Below are positions 49,208 to 58,242 of a DNA stretch of 64,000 bases, piece after piece. Source of the stretch: JACOZM01 sp035289385 (GTDB lineage Archaea; Nanobdellota; Nanobdellia; Woesearchaeales; GW2011-AR9). The notes under the pieces were generated by a model. The model worked only from the letters and a program-made list of their open reading frames with translations, ran no database searches and was not told the origin of the DNA. Within the stretch, counting starts at the first letter, position 1. Each line of letters begins with the position of its first letter. The DNA is taken from assembly GCA_035289385.1 (NCBI GenBank), contig DATDXI010000012.1, positions 10,891-74,890 on the forward strand, in the 5' to 3' direction. Both the position numbers and the translations under genes were made by a program.

Positions 49208-50545
49208 ATGATCCAAAAGATTAAATCTATCATCAACCAGGGCGAAACGAGATCACATCTTGTCAAGACGTTCTTCATCTACGGATTCATATCATTAAGC
49301 ATTATCATCCTCCGTGTCCTTATCGCCCGCTTTTATGGCCAAGAGGAGTTAGGGATATTCACGTACTTCTTCAGCTTAGTCAGCCTGATCTATCTCTTCA
49401 GCTCACTCAGCTTGCCGGATGCCCTCACTCAAGTCATCATCAAACAGCCTCATCTGCTGAAACAGGCGTTACTGCGCGTTGTATGGCAGATCATTCCGCC
49501 AACGATCATCTTCACGCTTCTTGCTCTCTTTATCACGGACATCATTAACATCAATCCCGAAATGGAAAACTTTACGGCAGCGGTTGCATTATATATCATC
49601 ACTTATACCATCCATTATCTCACCTACTCTATCTTACGAGGTTTCAAGAAATTCGCTGCTGCATCCTGGTTTTCCTTATTGAACCGCACACTGGCTATCG
49701 TCTTTCTCATCGTCATGTTCTGGTTTTCATTCAGTTTTTCCGCTGTGTTATTGAGCATGTCTGCTGCATTGTTGATTGCTGGTGTGCTAGCCATCCCCAG
49801 CATTATCAAGGCGATGAAAGAGAAGAAGCAAGATAGTATTGGCCAGATGACACCTCCGGAACAAGAACATACTCAAAAAAAAGAAAGCTTCATGGAAACT
49901 CTCCACTCCAAAGATTTTTTTCATATCACTCTTGCCTTATTCCTAATGCAGGTAAGCATCTATACGTTGCGCTTTGTGGATGCGTTAGTCATCAATTACC
50001 TTGCTGATTTTAACAGTTTAGGGTTATACTCTGCCCATTCTTCCATCATCAACGTCATCCGCCTCATAGGCTATGTCTTGCCGATGGTCGTCGTACCAAT
50101 GGCAGCAGTCAATAGATACAAGCTCCGAACGTCATTCAAAAAAATCATGATCCTGCTCGTGCCATTTTCCTCTGTCGTTTTAATTGGAAATTATCTACTC
50201 ATCCCCTGGCTCTATGGTCCGGAGTACCAAACGACATATCTGCCGGTAGCCCTTGTCATATCTTCCATGATGCTGAACATCTATTCGTACTTCAACTCTA
50301 TTTTTGTCGGAGAAAACAAACATTCCTCATTCTTTATCCGCATCCTCTGGATAGATTTCGCCATTTCCATGATTCTTAATACGGCATTAAACTTCCTCTT
50401 TGTCTACTATTGGGGCATTATCGGAGCGCCTATTGCCGTATCTCTAGTATTGATCATCAAGATAGCCTTAAACCTTTATGGGATAAAGATGTTGAGAGGG
50501 AGAAATGCACCAATTGCGGAAACACCAGTGCTTGAAACAATTTAG
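49208..50545 (+). CDS. Wzx-type oligosaccharide flippase, copy 2
   Basis: A 445-aa MOP-superfamily transporter with about 12-14 helices (FFIYGFISLSIIILRVLIARFYGQEELG at the start; AHSSIINVIRLIGYVLPMVVVP in the second half). A cytosolic loop about residues 205-230 is Lys/Glu/Gln-rich. It is 17 bases after the Alg13-like gene and thus probably flips the glycan begun by that enzyme. It is distinct from the flippase at 28.0-29.6 kb. Confidence 0.85.
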   Translation: MIQKIKSIINQGETRSHLVKTFFIYGFISLSIIILRVLIARFYGQEELGIFTYFFSLVSLIYLFSSLSLPDALTQVIIKQPHLLKQALLRVVWQIIPPTIIFTLLALFITDIININPEMENFTAAVALYIITYTIHYLTYSILRGFKKFAAASWFSLLNRTLAIVFLIVMFWFSFSFSAVLLSMSAALLIAGVLAIPSIIKAMKEKKQDSIGQMTPPEQEHTQKKESFMETLHSKDFFHITLALFLMQVSIYTLRFVDALVINYLADFNSLGLYSAHSSIINVIRLIGYVLPMVVVPMAAVNRYKLRTSFKKIMILLVPFSSVVLIGNYLLIPWLYGPEYQTTYLPVALVISSMMLNIYSYFNSIFVGENKHSSFFIRILWIDFAISMILNTALNFLFVYYWGIIGAPIAVSLVLIIKIALNLYGIKMLRGRNAPIAETPVLETI

Positions 50546-50580
50546 CTTAGATAAATATAAAGAAAGCATAGACAAAACAT

Positions 50581-50850
50581 TCACTCTTCCGGCCAGACCT
50601 TCTTATTCGTCTCCAGCTCATAGATCTCGATGATCATCACCGGACAGACTTGGGCAGATTCCATAAATTGGTCAAACTGCAGCTCATCGATGATCAATTC
50701 TTCCCTCTCTGCTGTCTTTTTTGCCTGAGGAGATTTTAAGGTGGCTATAGACGTCTCTCTATCAAAGAACCATCCTTCCGGGAAAGCCGCTTCACAAGCC
50801 CCTGCCCCGATGCATTCGCTCTTCCGATAGACTATCTTATACTGCTTCAT
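50581..50850 (-). CDS. Small ferredoxin with three apparent cluster Cys
   Basis: The frame runs to 50994, but the ATG at 50850 has a CTTTTTAAGAG box 23-33 bases upstream and starts right at the domain (MKQYKIVYRKSEC), giving 89 aa. The cluster region is CIGAGACEAAFP and later VCPVMI. Compared with the CxxCxxCxxxCP form (or CxxDxxC in Pyrococcus) the second ligand is Ala and the disulfide-type fourth Cys is Phe, leaving three Cys. A [3Fe-4S] or labile [4Fe-4S] cluster is expected. It is divergent from a radical SAM gene 180 bases away, which it may serve as electron donor. Confidence 0.75.
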   Translation of the reverse strand: MKQYKIVYRKSECIGAGACEAAFPEGWFFDRETSIATLKSPQAKKTAEREELIIDELQFDQFMESAQVCPVMIIEIYELETNKKVWPEE

Positions 50851-51031
50851 CCTTTGATGAAAAAGCCGCTCTCTTAAAAAGATTGTGATAGAGCAGAGGT
50901 TAGAGAAGATACCATCAAAGACAAACAACAGCAAAAAACTGAACAAACCTTTATATATTCTCCAGAAGAATAAACAATAAAAGGGTCTGAACACTGATTG
51001 ATATAAAAAAGAACTGAGGCAATATATTCTT

Positions 51032-52657
51032 ATGAATCCCCCACCACAGGCAATAGCAGGACACCGTGATGATACACTTACAGGAATTCCTAAAGCAGCC
51101 GCTTCATCACAAGAAGAGAACGAGCCTAACCGCTCCTATCCAAGGCGTTTCAAAAAGATCTTATTTGTTGTAACCAACGTTTCTGCTGCCTACGGCAAAG
51201 CATTGAATCCACACTTAGGCATTGCCATGCTCATGGCGTATCTTGACCGGGAAGGCTTTGAAACATCGGTCATAGACCAGCAGTTAGGGTATACCGTTGA
51301 TGATATTGTCAAAAAGGCTAAAGAAGTACAGGCCGACCTTATTGGAGTAACGATGTTCAGTTTTGATTTCATCAGGACGTATGAAGTGATCAAAGAGATT
51401 AAAAGAAGAACGAAACTGCCCATCATTCTTGGCGGAGCGCATATCTCAACAGTAAAATCAGAAGCTTTAGAAAAGACAGGATCTGATTTTGGAGTTACGA
51501 GAGACGGGGAAATCCCCTTATTACAATTATGCTTAGGCTATCCTCTAGAAGAAATCAAAAGCCTGCTTTGGAGAAATGAAAAAGGTCAGATCATTGAAAA
51601 TCAGATCAGAAAATTAAACTGGCAGTTGGATGAATTACCATTTCCAGCTTACGAAAAATTTGAATTGCCTAAATATATCCATTACGTAGACAAACGCTTG
51701 CCTATCGAAACGTCAAGAGGCTGCCCTTACAGCTGCACCTTCTGCGATGTAAAGATAAGCATGGGACAAGCCTTCCGGCCGAGAGGGCCAGACCACATCT
51801 TAGCAGAGATAAAGCACTGGTACGACCAAGGATTCCGCTTCTTTGAATTTGTTGATGACGTCTTCACTATGGACATCGAGCGGGCAAAAGAAGTCTGCCG
51901 AAGAATTATCGCCAGCGGCATGAAATTTGACTGGAACTGCGCTAATGGCATCCGGGCAGACAGGGTTGATGAAGAATTATTGACGTTGATGAAACAAGCC
52001 GGCTGTGTCTTTGTTTCTTATGGTTTAGAGACCGGAAATCCCTACATCCTAAAGGTCATCAAGAAAGCGACAACATTAGAGAAGATCGAAGAAATTTCTG
52101 CTTTAACGAAAAAAGTGGGATTGAAGCATGCCGTAAATTTTATCATCGGCCATCCGGAAGAGACGTATGAATATGCTATGGATTCTGTAAAATTTGCTAA
52201 AAAAATTCTCAAGACCTGTGATTATACCATGGTCAGCAACATGATCCCCTATCCCGGGACAGGTGTTTATCAATGGATCAGAGAACAAGAAAAGACTGGC
52301 CGAGCAAGATTTTTACGCCAGCCGGAAGAATATTTGAGAGATACCACGACTAAAATAGGAGAGCCAGTATTTGAGACGAGAGAATTCAGGTTTAACGAGC
52401 GGATAAAAGCATTGAAAAAAGCCAGAGCTGTTTTTAACAGGTCATTCTTACAATATAGGTTTGGCAAAAAGTTAGGATTATTTATTTATCTCATCTGCCA
52501 AGATAATGATAAGTATATCGCCTTACGGCGCTTTGCCATGGGGAATAGAGTAGGAAAACACATTTATAATTTCTTGCGGAAAAATTATTCTATCCATCAG
52601 CAGGATAAAGGTGTTCTTCCCGGCACATCGATCAGTGTCTTGGGAAAAGAAGAGTAG
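51032..52657 (+). CDS. B12-binding-domain radical SAM protein
   Basis: The 541-aa protein has an N-terminal B12-binding-like domain (LGIAMLMAYLDREGFETSVID, LIGVTMFSFDF, ILGGAHIST) and a radical SAM domain with ETSRGCPYSCTFCD (CxxxCxxC) at about 230, FEFVDDVFTMD, YGLETGNPYILK and GHPEETYEYA. The first 38 residues are Pro/Ala/Glu-rich and disordered. A TATA-like GATATAAAAA lies about 25-33 bases upstream. It belongs to the class of enzymes that methylate or couple lipids and cofactors; the substrate is unknown. Confidence 0.85.
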   Translation: MNPPPQAIAGHRDDTLTGIPKAAASSQEENEPNRSYPRRFKKILFVVTNVSAAYGKALNPHLGIAMLMAYLDREGFETSVIDQQLGYTVDDIVKKAKEVQADLIGVTMFSFDFIRTYEVIKEIKRRTKLPIILGGAHISTVKSEALEKTGSDFGVTRDGEIPLLQLCLGYPLEEIKSLLWRNEKGQIIENQIRKLNWQLDELPFPAYEKFELPKYIHYVDKRLPIETSRGCPYSCTFCDVKISMGQAFRPRGPDHILAEIKHWYDQGFRFFEFVDDVFTMDIERAKEVCRRIIASGMKFDWNCANGIRADRVDEELLTLMKQAGCVFVSYGLETGNPYILKVIKKATTLEKIEEISALTKKVGLKHAVNFIIGHPEETYEYAMDSVKFAKKILKTCDYTMVSNMIPYPGTGVYQWIREQEKTGRARFLRQPEEYLRDTTTKIGEPVFETREFRFNERIKALKKARAVFNRSFLQYRFGKKLGLFIYLICQDNDKYIALRRFAMGNRVGKHIYNFLRKNYSIHQQDKGVLPGTSISVLGKEE

Positions 52658-52694
52658 ATAAAAACGTCCGGAACATAATCCACTATTCAACAAT

Positions 52695-52704
52695 CTTTAA
52701 ATAA
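52695..52704 (+). promoter_or_regulatory. TATA box of the 52726 methyltransferase
   Basis: CTTTAAATAA, 22-31 bases before the ATG. Confidence 0.6.
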
Positions 52705-52725
52705 AACCCTTCTTCTGATCCTAAA

Positions 52726-53424
52726 ATGAATTACTCAAAGCTTTATTCCGGAGAACATCTCAAGCAGATTAAGCCGGATTGGACCTATGACACGTGGTCG
52801 TATAAGCATACCTTTGAAGCAAAGATGAAGCACATCATCTCGTTGCTGGAGCAAGTGCCCAAGGAAGCGAAAATATTGGATGCCGGCTGCGGACAAGGCC
52901 TTCTCGTCCAGGAATTCAAGAAGCGCGGCTATGACATCCAAGGGATTGATGCCTTTTACGATTCCGAGCATGTGGTCAAAGACAATATCCTCAACAACAA
53001 ATTTCCCGACAATACGTTTGACGTTGTCCTCTGCTTAGATGTCATCGAGCATTTCCAGAAGGATGAGCAGGAAACACTAGTTAAAGAATTAGTACGGATC
53101 ACAAAGCCTGAAGGAAAAATCATCTGGAGCATCCCCAATAAAGGGAATCTTACGGCAAGAATCTTCTTCTTCATTCCAAAGTTATCGAGAACAGCAAAGC
53201 CAGAATACCACCCGGGAGATAGAACTATCAGAGATTATCTGAAATTCATGAGAAAATATATGGCTATAGTATCCTTGCAAGGCTTATCTCCTACGATCCC
53301 TGTGCTTTATCAACTAACGCAATTGTTTCCGAAACACACACAATGGCTCTATAATCTGATCAAGCCTTTTTCAAGATTTTATTCTTGGTGTTTTAATGTG
53401 ATTGTGGTAGGAAGGAAAAGTTAA
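52726..53424 (+). CDS. Class I SAM-dependent methyltransferase
   Basis: The 232-aa protein shows AKILDAGCGQGLLVQEFKKRGYDIQGIDA (SAM-binding motifs I and II), FDVVLCLDVIEHF and LVRITKPEGKIIWSIPNKGN, a UbiE/Ubie-like or sugar O-methyltransferase pattern. The C-terminus is long and Tyr/Phe-rich, perhaps membrane-touching. It overlaps by 4 bases, tail to tail, with the small Cys-rich protein gene. Target unknown. Confidence 0.82.
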   Translation: MNYSKLYSGEHLKQIKPDWTYDTWSYKHTFEAKMKHIISLLEQVPKEAKILDAGCGQGLLVQEFKKRGYDIQGIDAFYDSEHVVKDNILNNKFPDNTFDVVLCLDVIEHFQKDEQETLVKELVRITKPEGKIIWSIPNKGNLTARIFFFIPKLSRTAKPEYHPGDRTIRDYLKFMRKYMAIVSLQGLSPTIPVLYQLTQLFPKHTQWLYNLIKPFSRFYSWCFNVIVVGRKS

Positions 53425-53783
53425 CAACACTTATCCTTTTTACATTTATCCCAACAGGTATTAGAAGAACCACCGTTCTCAGAACACTCCACAGTACACG
53501 TATTACATCCAATCTTGCATACGCTTGGATCTCTCTCCCCTACTTTAATCTGTCCCCTGTATCTAAACGCTTCACCCACAATATTTCCATCGTCATCTAC
53601 TATTTCACCTTCAAAAGAATAGTCATCGGATGTACTACTATCTTTAACACTCTGAACTGCTGAATTATTGCTTCCAAAATTCATAACAAGAAATACAACA
53701 GCAACGACCGCCACAATCGCTACGATCGCCAAATATGGCCAATGACCAACTTCCTTATGAGACTTATGCTCTGCTTTCATCAT
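53421..53783 (-). CDS. Membrane-anchored small Cys-rich protein
   Basis: A protein of about 120 aa with a charged N-terminus (HKSHKEVGHWP), one membrane helix (YLAIVAIVAVVAVVFLVM) and an external part ending in a cluster of eight or nine Cys (VCKIGCNTCTVEC...CWDKCKKDKCC). The spacing fits a metal-binding or disulfide-knotted module. Start chosen at 53783 behind GAGGTG; 53780 is also possible. No family recognised; it looks like the lineage-specific secreted proteins seen in small archaeal genomes. Confidence 0.7.
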   Translation of the reverse strand: MMKAEHKSHKEVGHWPYLAIVAIVAVVAVVFLVMNFGSNNSAVQSVKDSSTSDDYSFEGEIVDDDGNIVGEAFRYRGQIKVGERDPSVCKIGCNTCTVECSENGGSSNTCWDKCKKDKCC

Positions 53784-53905
53784 CAACACCTCTTTGAATT
53801 AATTTTAATGAAATAGATCCTAATAATATAAAAAGAAGCGTGACCCCTCTACAGTGAGAGAAAAAAAATTTTCGAACATCAGCAATTTTCAAACTACAGA
53901 GAACT

Positions 53906-56689
53906 CTATCTCACCACAAAGAAATAATCTGGCAGTAATTCATTCCCGCCTAAATATGCCGCTTTCGTCTCTTCATCGACAGTAAACCCTTCTGGATAAT
54001 TGATCTCCCAGATCTTGATCGGACCCATCAGTCGCCCTTGCACTAAGGCTAAAAATGGCAGATACCCCTCGCTGTTATATACTAACTTAAAGGCGCTCGT
54101 ATCAAATGCAGGATTTTTCTGCTCAAAGACATAGAGATTGACCCATAATGCTTTCATCCCTTCTCCAGAAACGAGCAAGCCTCCGCCTATGGGATTCTGT
54201 ACCTGGCCATTGCCATCAAGAGCGGGCAGGAACCTGAAACAACCAGGATACCCTTCTCCCAGAAAAAGAATCATCTGCCCTTCGAAATATAAGCATTTCA
54301 AAGGAACATCGACACGCTGATTGTCCATGACTAAAGCGATGGCTGGCTGATTGAATTCCATCTGGGGAATTGTCTCATTACCTTTTACGACTCCAACTTG
54401 CTGCACGGGTACTAATACTGCGCCTATTCCTGCTGCATTCCGAGGATATACTTTTCCTTTCCAGACAAAATCATCATCAAGAGCATAGCCGCCTTGATAG
54501 AATAAAATAGAACCATTCCTTGTTTCTTTAGATTCTTTCGTATTCAAGCCGAAGGTCGTGATCCAGCTGTACCTATCATAATCTGCATCAGATCCTATCG
54601 AAGAATACGCCGTATACTTCCCTATCTCTTCTGCTACAATCAGATAATGAGTTGCCTTATGAGGCTGCAAAAATTCTAAAGCCTCTTCCTGTGTCTGACC
54701 CGCCAAGACATGCCGTCCCATCAGATAGTTCCAATATTTTACTTTGTTTGCCCCATCTAAGACGCTAGCCCTATCCCAGCCATTCTGCACCCAATAGCCA
54801 TAATCCCACCAGTGGCCAAAGACAGCATCTTTTGCAATATTCTCTCTCACCCATGCTCCGGCAAGCTGCCACTGCGCATTATAAGGAGCTCCACTATATT
54901 TCGCCTGCTGCAAACTTTGAGCATACGACGAAGTAACGATGCCAGAAAAGGGAGCGGCAAAAGGGCTGAAGACGATCAGTAATAAAACGATGGCCCCGAT
55001 ACCTACGTACCACTTATTCTTTAGCTTTGACAAGGAAAGAGCTAATTGAGCTAAGGCATAACCAGCAAGCGCCGCAATGACAGGAGCAAAAACGACCGTC
55101 AGACGGATAGCGCCTCGCATGGCAATCAGCATGAAGAAAACCCAGATCAGAGCAAATAACAGCTTGCTATCCCAATGAGACAAGCGATCAAATTCTTCTT
55201 TTTTATGAGAATAAAGCTTGAAATAAAAGTACAGCCCAGCTACGGCAACAACGGCAAGACTGCCAAAGTACACGACGACAGAACTTCTGCTTGCTCCATT
55301 CAGCCAACTGTCTGGGCGATATCTGCTAAAAGCGATCCCGCCTAACATCAGTAAAAATCCCATGATCAGCCAGAATTTTCCATGGGCATGTTTCCACAGC
55401 TGATACGTGCAGAGCAATATGCCTATGATAAACAAAGCGAATAATAAAGGTATGCCCAACAAAAAAGGGCCGAACTGGCTGACCCAGTCATTAAAATACG
55501 GCTGATGCTGCTCTGCTACGGTCAATTCCCAACGGTCTTTCCCCATCGGATGAAGCAGCAAATTCTTGGCTTCGTTAATTTGCTTTCCCAATTCAGCAGG
55601 GCCCAGAAGGATGGAAACAAGAACGATCCCCAGCACTAAAGCGATACCAAAACTTCCTATCGCTCTGGGCACCTTCTTCAAGGAGATGGAATGAGGAAGA
55701 CGTGCAGACAGAGACAGAAGATAAGGATAAAGATATCTGTCGATAGCCAGGACAAGAAGCATAAAGAGAGTCAGAGCTGTTGTGGGAGAAGTAAACAGGA
55801 ATTTTAATGGGAACAATGGCACCCAGGATATCATCACCACAACGGATGAGAGAATCCATAACGCATACAGATAGAGATGCCGTTCCTCAACTTTATGCAG
55901 CAAGAATTGGAGAAGGACAAACACTCCAGCGATGACGTATAAGAATCTCCAGGAGCCCCAGCTTAATCCCGTCAAGCCTGTGGCTATCCCTGCCAGAGCG
56001 CCCCAGATCATAGCTTGAGATGTTGACTTTTTCTCCCAGGCAGCGATAAAAGTATAGAGCGCTAAGAACATGAACATCATTCCCAGAACATCGTGGTCAG
56101 AGCTTCCTCCCATCGTCCTCTGTAAGAACGCCGGCATGACGGCCAATAGTCCTGTGCCTATAAGAGCAGTCTTGACATCAAACACTTTCTGAAGCAAGAG
56201 AAAGAAAAAGACCATCCCTAAAGCGAAAGCCACGACAGGGTAGATGATATCCGCATAATAGATCGTTACAGTAGGGTCAAAGAAATGCATAATTTTATAG
56301 AGGTAATAGATGCAATAGGCAGGAAAAGCATAATTTGCCGTCGGCGCACCCAAAGGGACGAACCTGTCTTCATCTACCTCTGCCAAACTACCCGTACTAA
56401 GAATTTCTCGCGCATATTTCAGATAGATGTGGGAATCTAGGTCTGTAGAAACATAATCGCCAGTCACGACATCTTTCAGAATACCGAAGTTCTGCACGCG
56501 GATGTTGCTGCCGATAAGGATAATGATAAGAAGAGCCACCCAGGGCAGCCAACGCTTATTGGTTTTGAAGAAATGAACCAGCTGGTCCTTTCTTTGAGCT
56601 GCTTCAGAATCTTCTCCCGCTTCAGATGTAAAGAATCCTTTCACGCTGCTCAACAGCTCGTCCCGCCTGCCTTTCAGATCATCATCCAT
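53906..56689 (-). CDS. aglB: Stt3/AglB oligosaccharyltransferase
   Basis: The 927-aa protein is the catalytic subunit of archaeal N-glycosylation. It has about 13 membrane helices: the first external loop carries the acidic TDLDSHIYLKYA motif, later SSDHDVLGMM holds the second metal motif, and the soluble C-terminal domain has WWDYGYWV at about residues 625-632, which binds the Asn-X-Ser/Thr sequon. It starts directly at the stop of the preceding gene (TAAATG), so both share a transcript. It would transfer the lipid-linked glycan made by the island genes to surface proteins. Confidence 0.93.
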   Translation of the reverse strand: MDDDLKGRRDELLSSVKGFFTSEAGEDSEAAQRKDQLVHFFKTNKRWLPWVALLIIILIGSNIRVQNFGILKDVVTGDYVSTDLDSHIYLKYAREILSTGSLAEVDEDRFVPLGAPTANYAFPAYCIYYLYKIMHFFDPTVTIYYADIIYPVVAFALGMVFFFLLLQKVFDVKTALIGTGLLAVMPAFLQRTMGGSSDHDVLGMMFMFLALYTFIAAWEKKSTSQAMIWGALAGIATGLTGLSWGSWRFLYVIAGVFVLLQFLLHKVEERHLYLYALWILSSVVVMISWVPLFPLKFLFTSPTTALTLFMLLVLAIDRYLYPYLLSLSARLPHSISLKKVPRAIGSFGIALVLGIVLVSILLGPAELGKQINEAKNLLLHPMGKDRWELTVAEQHQPYFNDWVSQFGPFLLGIPLLFALFIIGILLCTYQLWKHAHGKFWLIMGFLLMLGGIAFSRYRPDSWLNGASRSSVVVYFGSLAVVAVAGLYFYFKLYSHKKEEFDRLSHWDSKLLFALIWVFFMLIAMRGAIRLTVVFAPVIAALAGYALAQLALSLSKLKNKWYVGIGAIVLLLIVFSPFAAPFSGIVTSSYAQSLQQAKYSGAPYNAQWQLAGAWVRENIAKDAVFGHWWDYGYWVQNGWDRASVLDGANKVKYWNYLMGRHVLAGQTQEEALEFLQPHKATHYLIVAEEIGKYTAYSSIGSDADYDRYSWITTFGLNTKESKETRNGSILFYQGGYALDDDFVWKGKVYPRNAAGIGAVLVPVQQVGVVKGNETIPQMEFNQPAIALVMDNQRVDVPLKCLYFEGQMILFLGEGYPGCFRFLPALDGNGQVQNPIGGGLLVSGEGMKALWVNLYVFEQKNPAFDTSAFKLVYNSEGYLPFLALVQGRLMGPIKIWEINYPEGFTVDEETKAAYLGGNELLPDYFFVVR

Positions 56690-57265
56690 TTACGTCATGA
56701 CTCCTAACAGGCCATAGATGAAACGTTCCGCAAACTTTTGCCGTTCAGAAGCATCATCAGCCTGAAAAATTAAGCAATTATTGTCATTAGTTATAACGTT
56801 TTCTGTGCTGGACAGGAAGATAACTCCAGCATTATCGCAGTTGATTAAAGGAATATCCGGACAGCCTTCTTCCTGAGTGCAGGCTTCCTGAGGGATAATC
56901 CCATTGGCGTAGAGAACAGCGCCGATGAACTGTGTCTGTTGAGAAAATGAAGCATTATAATCAGTGTCTAAAGGGTCATAACCCAGATAGACCTTCTCCT
57001 TGCTCAGCCAAGGCAGGACATCTAGCGGCAAGGTGATATTTTCCAGCATCCATGGAGGATATTGGAAGGAATATGTTCTTCCGCCAATTTGAACTTGTGA
57101 CTGTAATCCTGAAGCATATATCTTATAGCCGTTATAGTCTTGAGAAGGAGGCTGCTGCTGGTCTTGCGCATAGAAGCCGCTGCTGATGATCCCTCCTACG
57201 CTTAACACCATGATGATGATGATGATCCACCCCATCAGCTTCTTATAATCCCTTTTTCCACCCAT
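56690..57265 (-). CDS. Membrane-anchored protein co-transcribed with aglB
   Basis: The protein has a short basic N-terminus, one membrane helix (GWIIIIIMVLSVGGIISSGFYA) and an external domain of about 150 aa containing two Cys pairs (EACTQEEGCPDIP, NCDNAG...NNCLIF). The ATG at 57265 follows GGGAGA by six bases and a CTTTAAAAATAG box lies further upstream; 57283 is an alternative. It directly precedes aglB with no gap, so it may be an accessory subunit or a glycosylation-linked surface protein. No known family is recognised. Confidence 0.75.
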   Translation of the reverse strand: MGGKRDYKKLMGWIIIIIMVLSVGGIISSGFYAQDQQQPPSQDYNGYKIYASGLQSQVQIGGRTYSFQYPPWMLENITLPLDVLPWLSKEKVYLGYDPLDTDYNASFSQQTQFIGAVLYANGIIPQEACTQEEGCPDIPLINCDNAGVIFLSSTENVITNDNNCLIFQADDASERQKFAERFIYGLLGVMT

Positions 57266-57345
57266 GATTTCTCCCTTTGGCATGAAGAGAACTGCTGCTA
57301 TTTTTAAAGTTTGTTAAAAAGTTAGGGAATGCAGGAAAAGAAGAT

Positions 57346-57768
57346 CTATTTTTGGCTTTTGAGAAAGGAGATTATTTCTTTCTTGAATTCCTTAAAATCC
57401 CCTTGTTTTTCTTGAGCATGGTGATAGACTAATGCATCATCAATGTTTGTATAATGATGAATCAGCACATTTCGAAACTTTTTCATATCCTTTAAAGTGA
57501 TCATCATTTCTTCAGAGATTACTTGTTTTTCGTACATTTTGTCAAATAAGCTTTCTTCTTCATCAGGAAGACCTAATTTTAATTCTTTTACGATGAATTG
57601 GCAGGTATCAATGCACACTTCAATAAGAAGCTGCAGGGTCCTTTCACATGACCGCTTTTTTTCTTTGTTTTTCTTATATTCCTTCAGGGAGCTAGGTAAG
57701 TAATCTTCTAACTCCTGAAGATATCCCTCAAGCCTGTCTATGAAAGGAAGAATCCTTTTTTTATCCAT
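57346..57768 (-). CDS. hepT: HepT-like toxin (DUF86/HEPN)
   Basis: The 140-aa helical protein has the HEPN nuclease motif RNVLIHHY (Arg-x4-His-x-Tyr) near residue 105. It overlaps the MntA-like gene by 8 bases and is translated after it. In the HepT/MntA system the nucleotidyltransferase adenylylates the Tyr of this motif and thereby keeps the RNase inactive. The motif is intact, so the toxin is probably active. Confidence 0.85.
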   Translation of the reverse strand: MDKKRILPFIDRLEGYLQELEDYLPSSLKEYKKNKEKKRSCERTLQLLIEVCIDTCQFIVKELKLGLPDEEESLFDKMYEKQVISEEMMITLKDMKKFRNVLIHHYTNIDDALVYHHAQEKQGDFKEFKKEIISFLKSQK

Positions 57769-58138
57769 GGGCGACCTCTTTCAGATAATCTTCATAAATT
57801 GGCTCAAAAAGGGCATATTGCTGGATGGTGGAATAGTAGAGGTCATAGAGGTCATCCTCATTTCTTTGGTAAAGTATCTTCGCCTCTTTTAATATCCGCT
57901 TTCTGATATATAATGGAAGTTGCTGGAAAATCTGAACATCATATTTTTCTTGATGGGGAGTATATTCAAGCTTCTTCTTGGAGATGATCAATTCATCATA
58001 TTTTTTCGGAACAAGAAAAATGCAGATATCGATGTCGTTGTACAACTTCTTTTTAAGATAACTCCCAAACAGAGCAACAGCTAGAATGTCTGGATCATTC
58101 TTTGCTTTTTTAATAATCTGTTGTAGTACCTTATCCAT
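57761..58138 (-). CDS. mntA: MntA-like nucleotidyltransferase antitoxin
   Basis: The 125-aa protein has the minimal nucleotidyltransferase motif FGSYLKKKLYNDIDICIF (GSx10DxD) and a later YDVQIF strand with the third acidic residue. It should adenylylate the HepT-like partner coded by the overlapping next gene. The ATG at 58138 is preferred over the GTG at 58141; an AATATAAATC box stands 23-32 bases upstream, so the pair has its own promoter. Confidence 0.83.
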   Translation of the reverse strand: MDKVLQQIIKKAKNDPDILAVALFGSYLKKKLYNDIDICIFLVPKKYDELIISKKKLEYTPHQEKYDVQIFQQLPLYIRKRILKEAKILYQRNEDDLYDLYYSTIQQYALFEPIYEDYLKEVAHG

Positions 58139-58160
58139 CACTTTACAAAGAAGGAAAGAT

Positions 58161-58170
58161 AATATAAATC
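58161..58170 (-). promoter_or_regulatory. TATA box of the MntA-HepT operon
   Basis: GATTTATATT on the minus strand, 23-32 bases before the ATG at 58138. Confidence 0.6.
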
Positions 58171-58242
58171 ATTCGGTTTGAGACAAGTACTTCATTCTGT
58201 TGAAAGAAGTTTAAAGAAAGAAAAAAAGAAAAAGAAAAAAAA

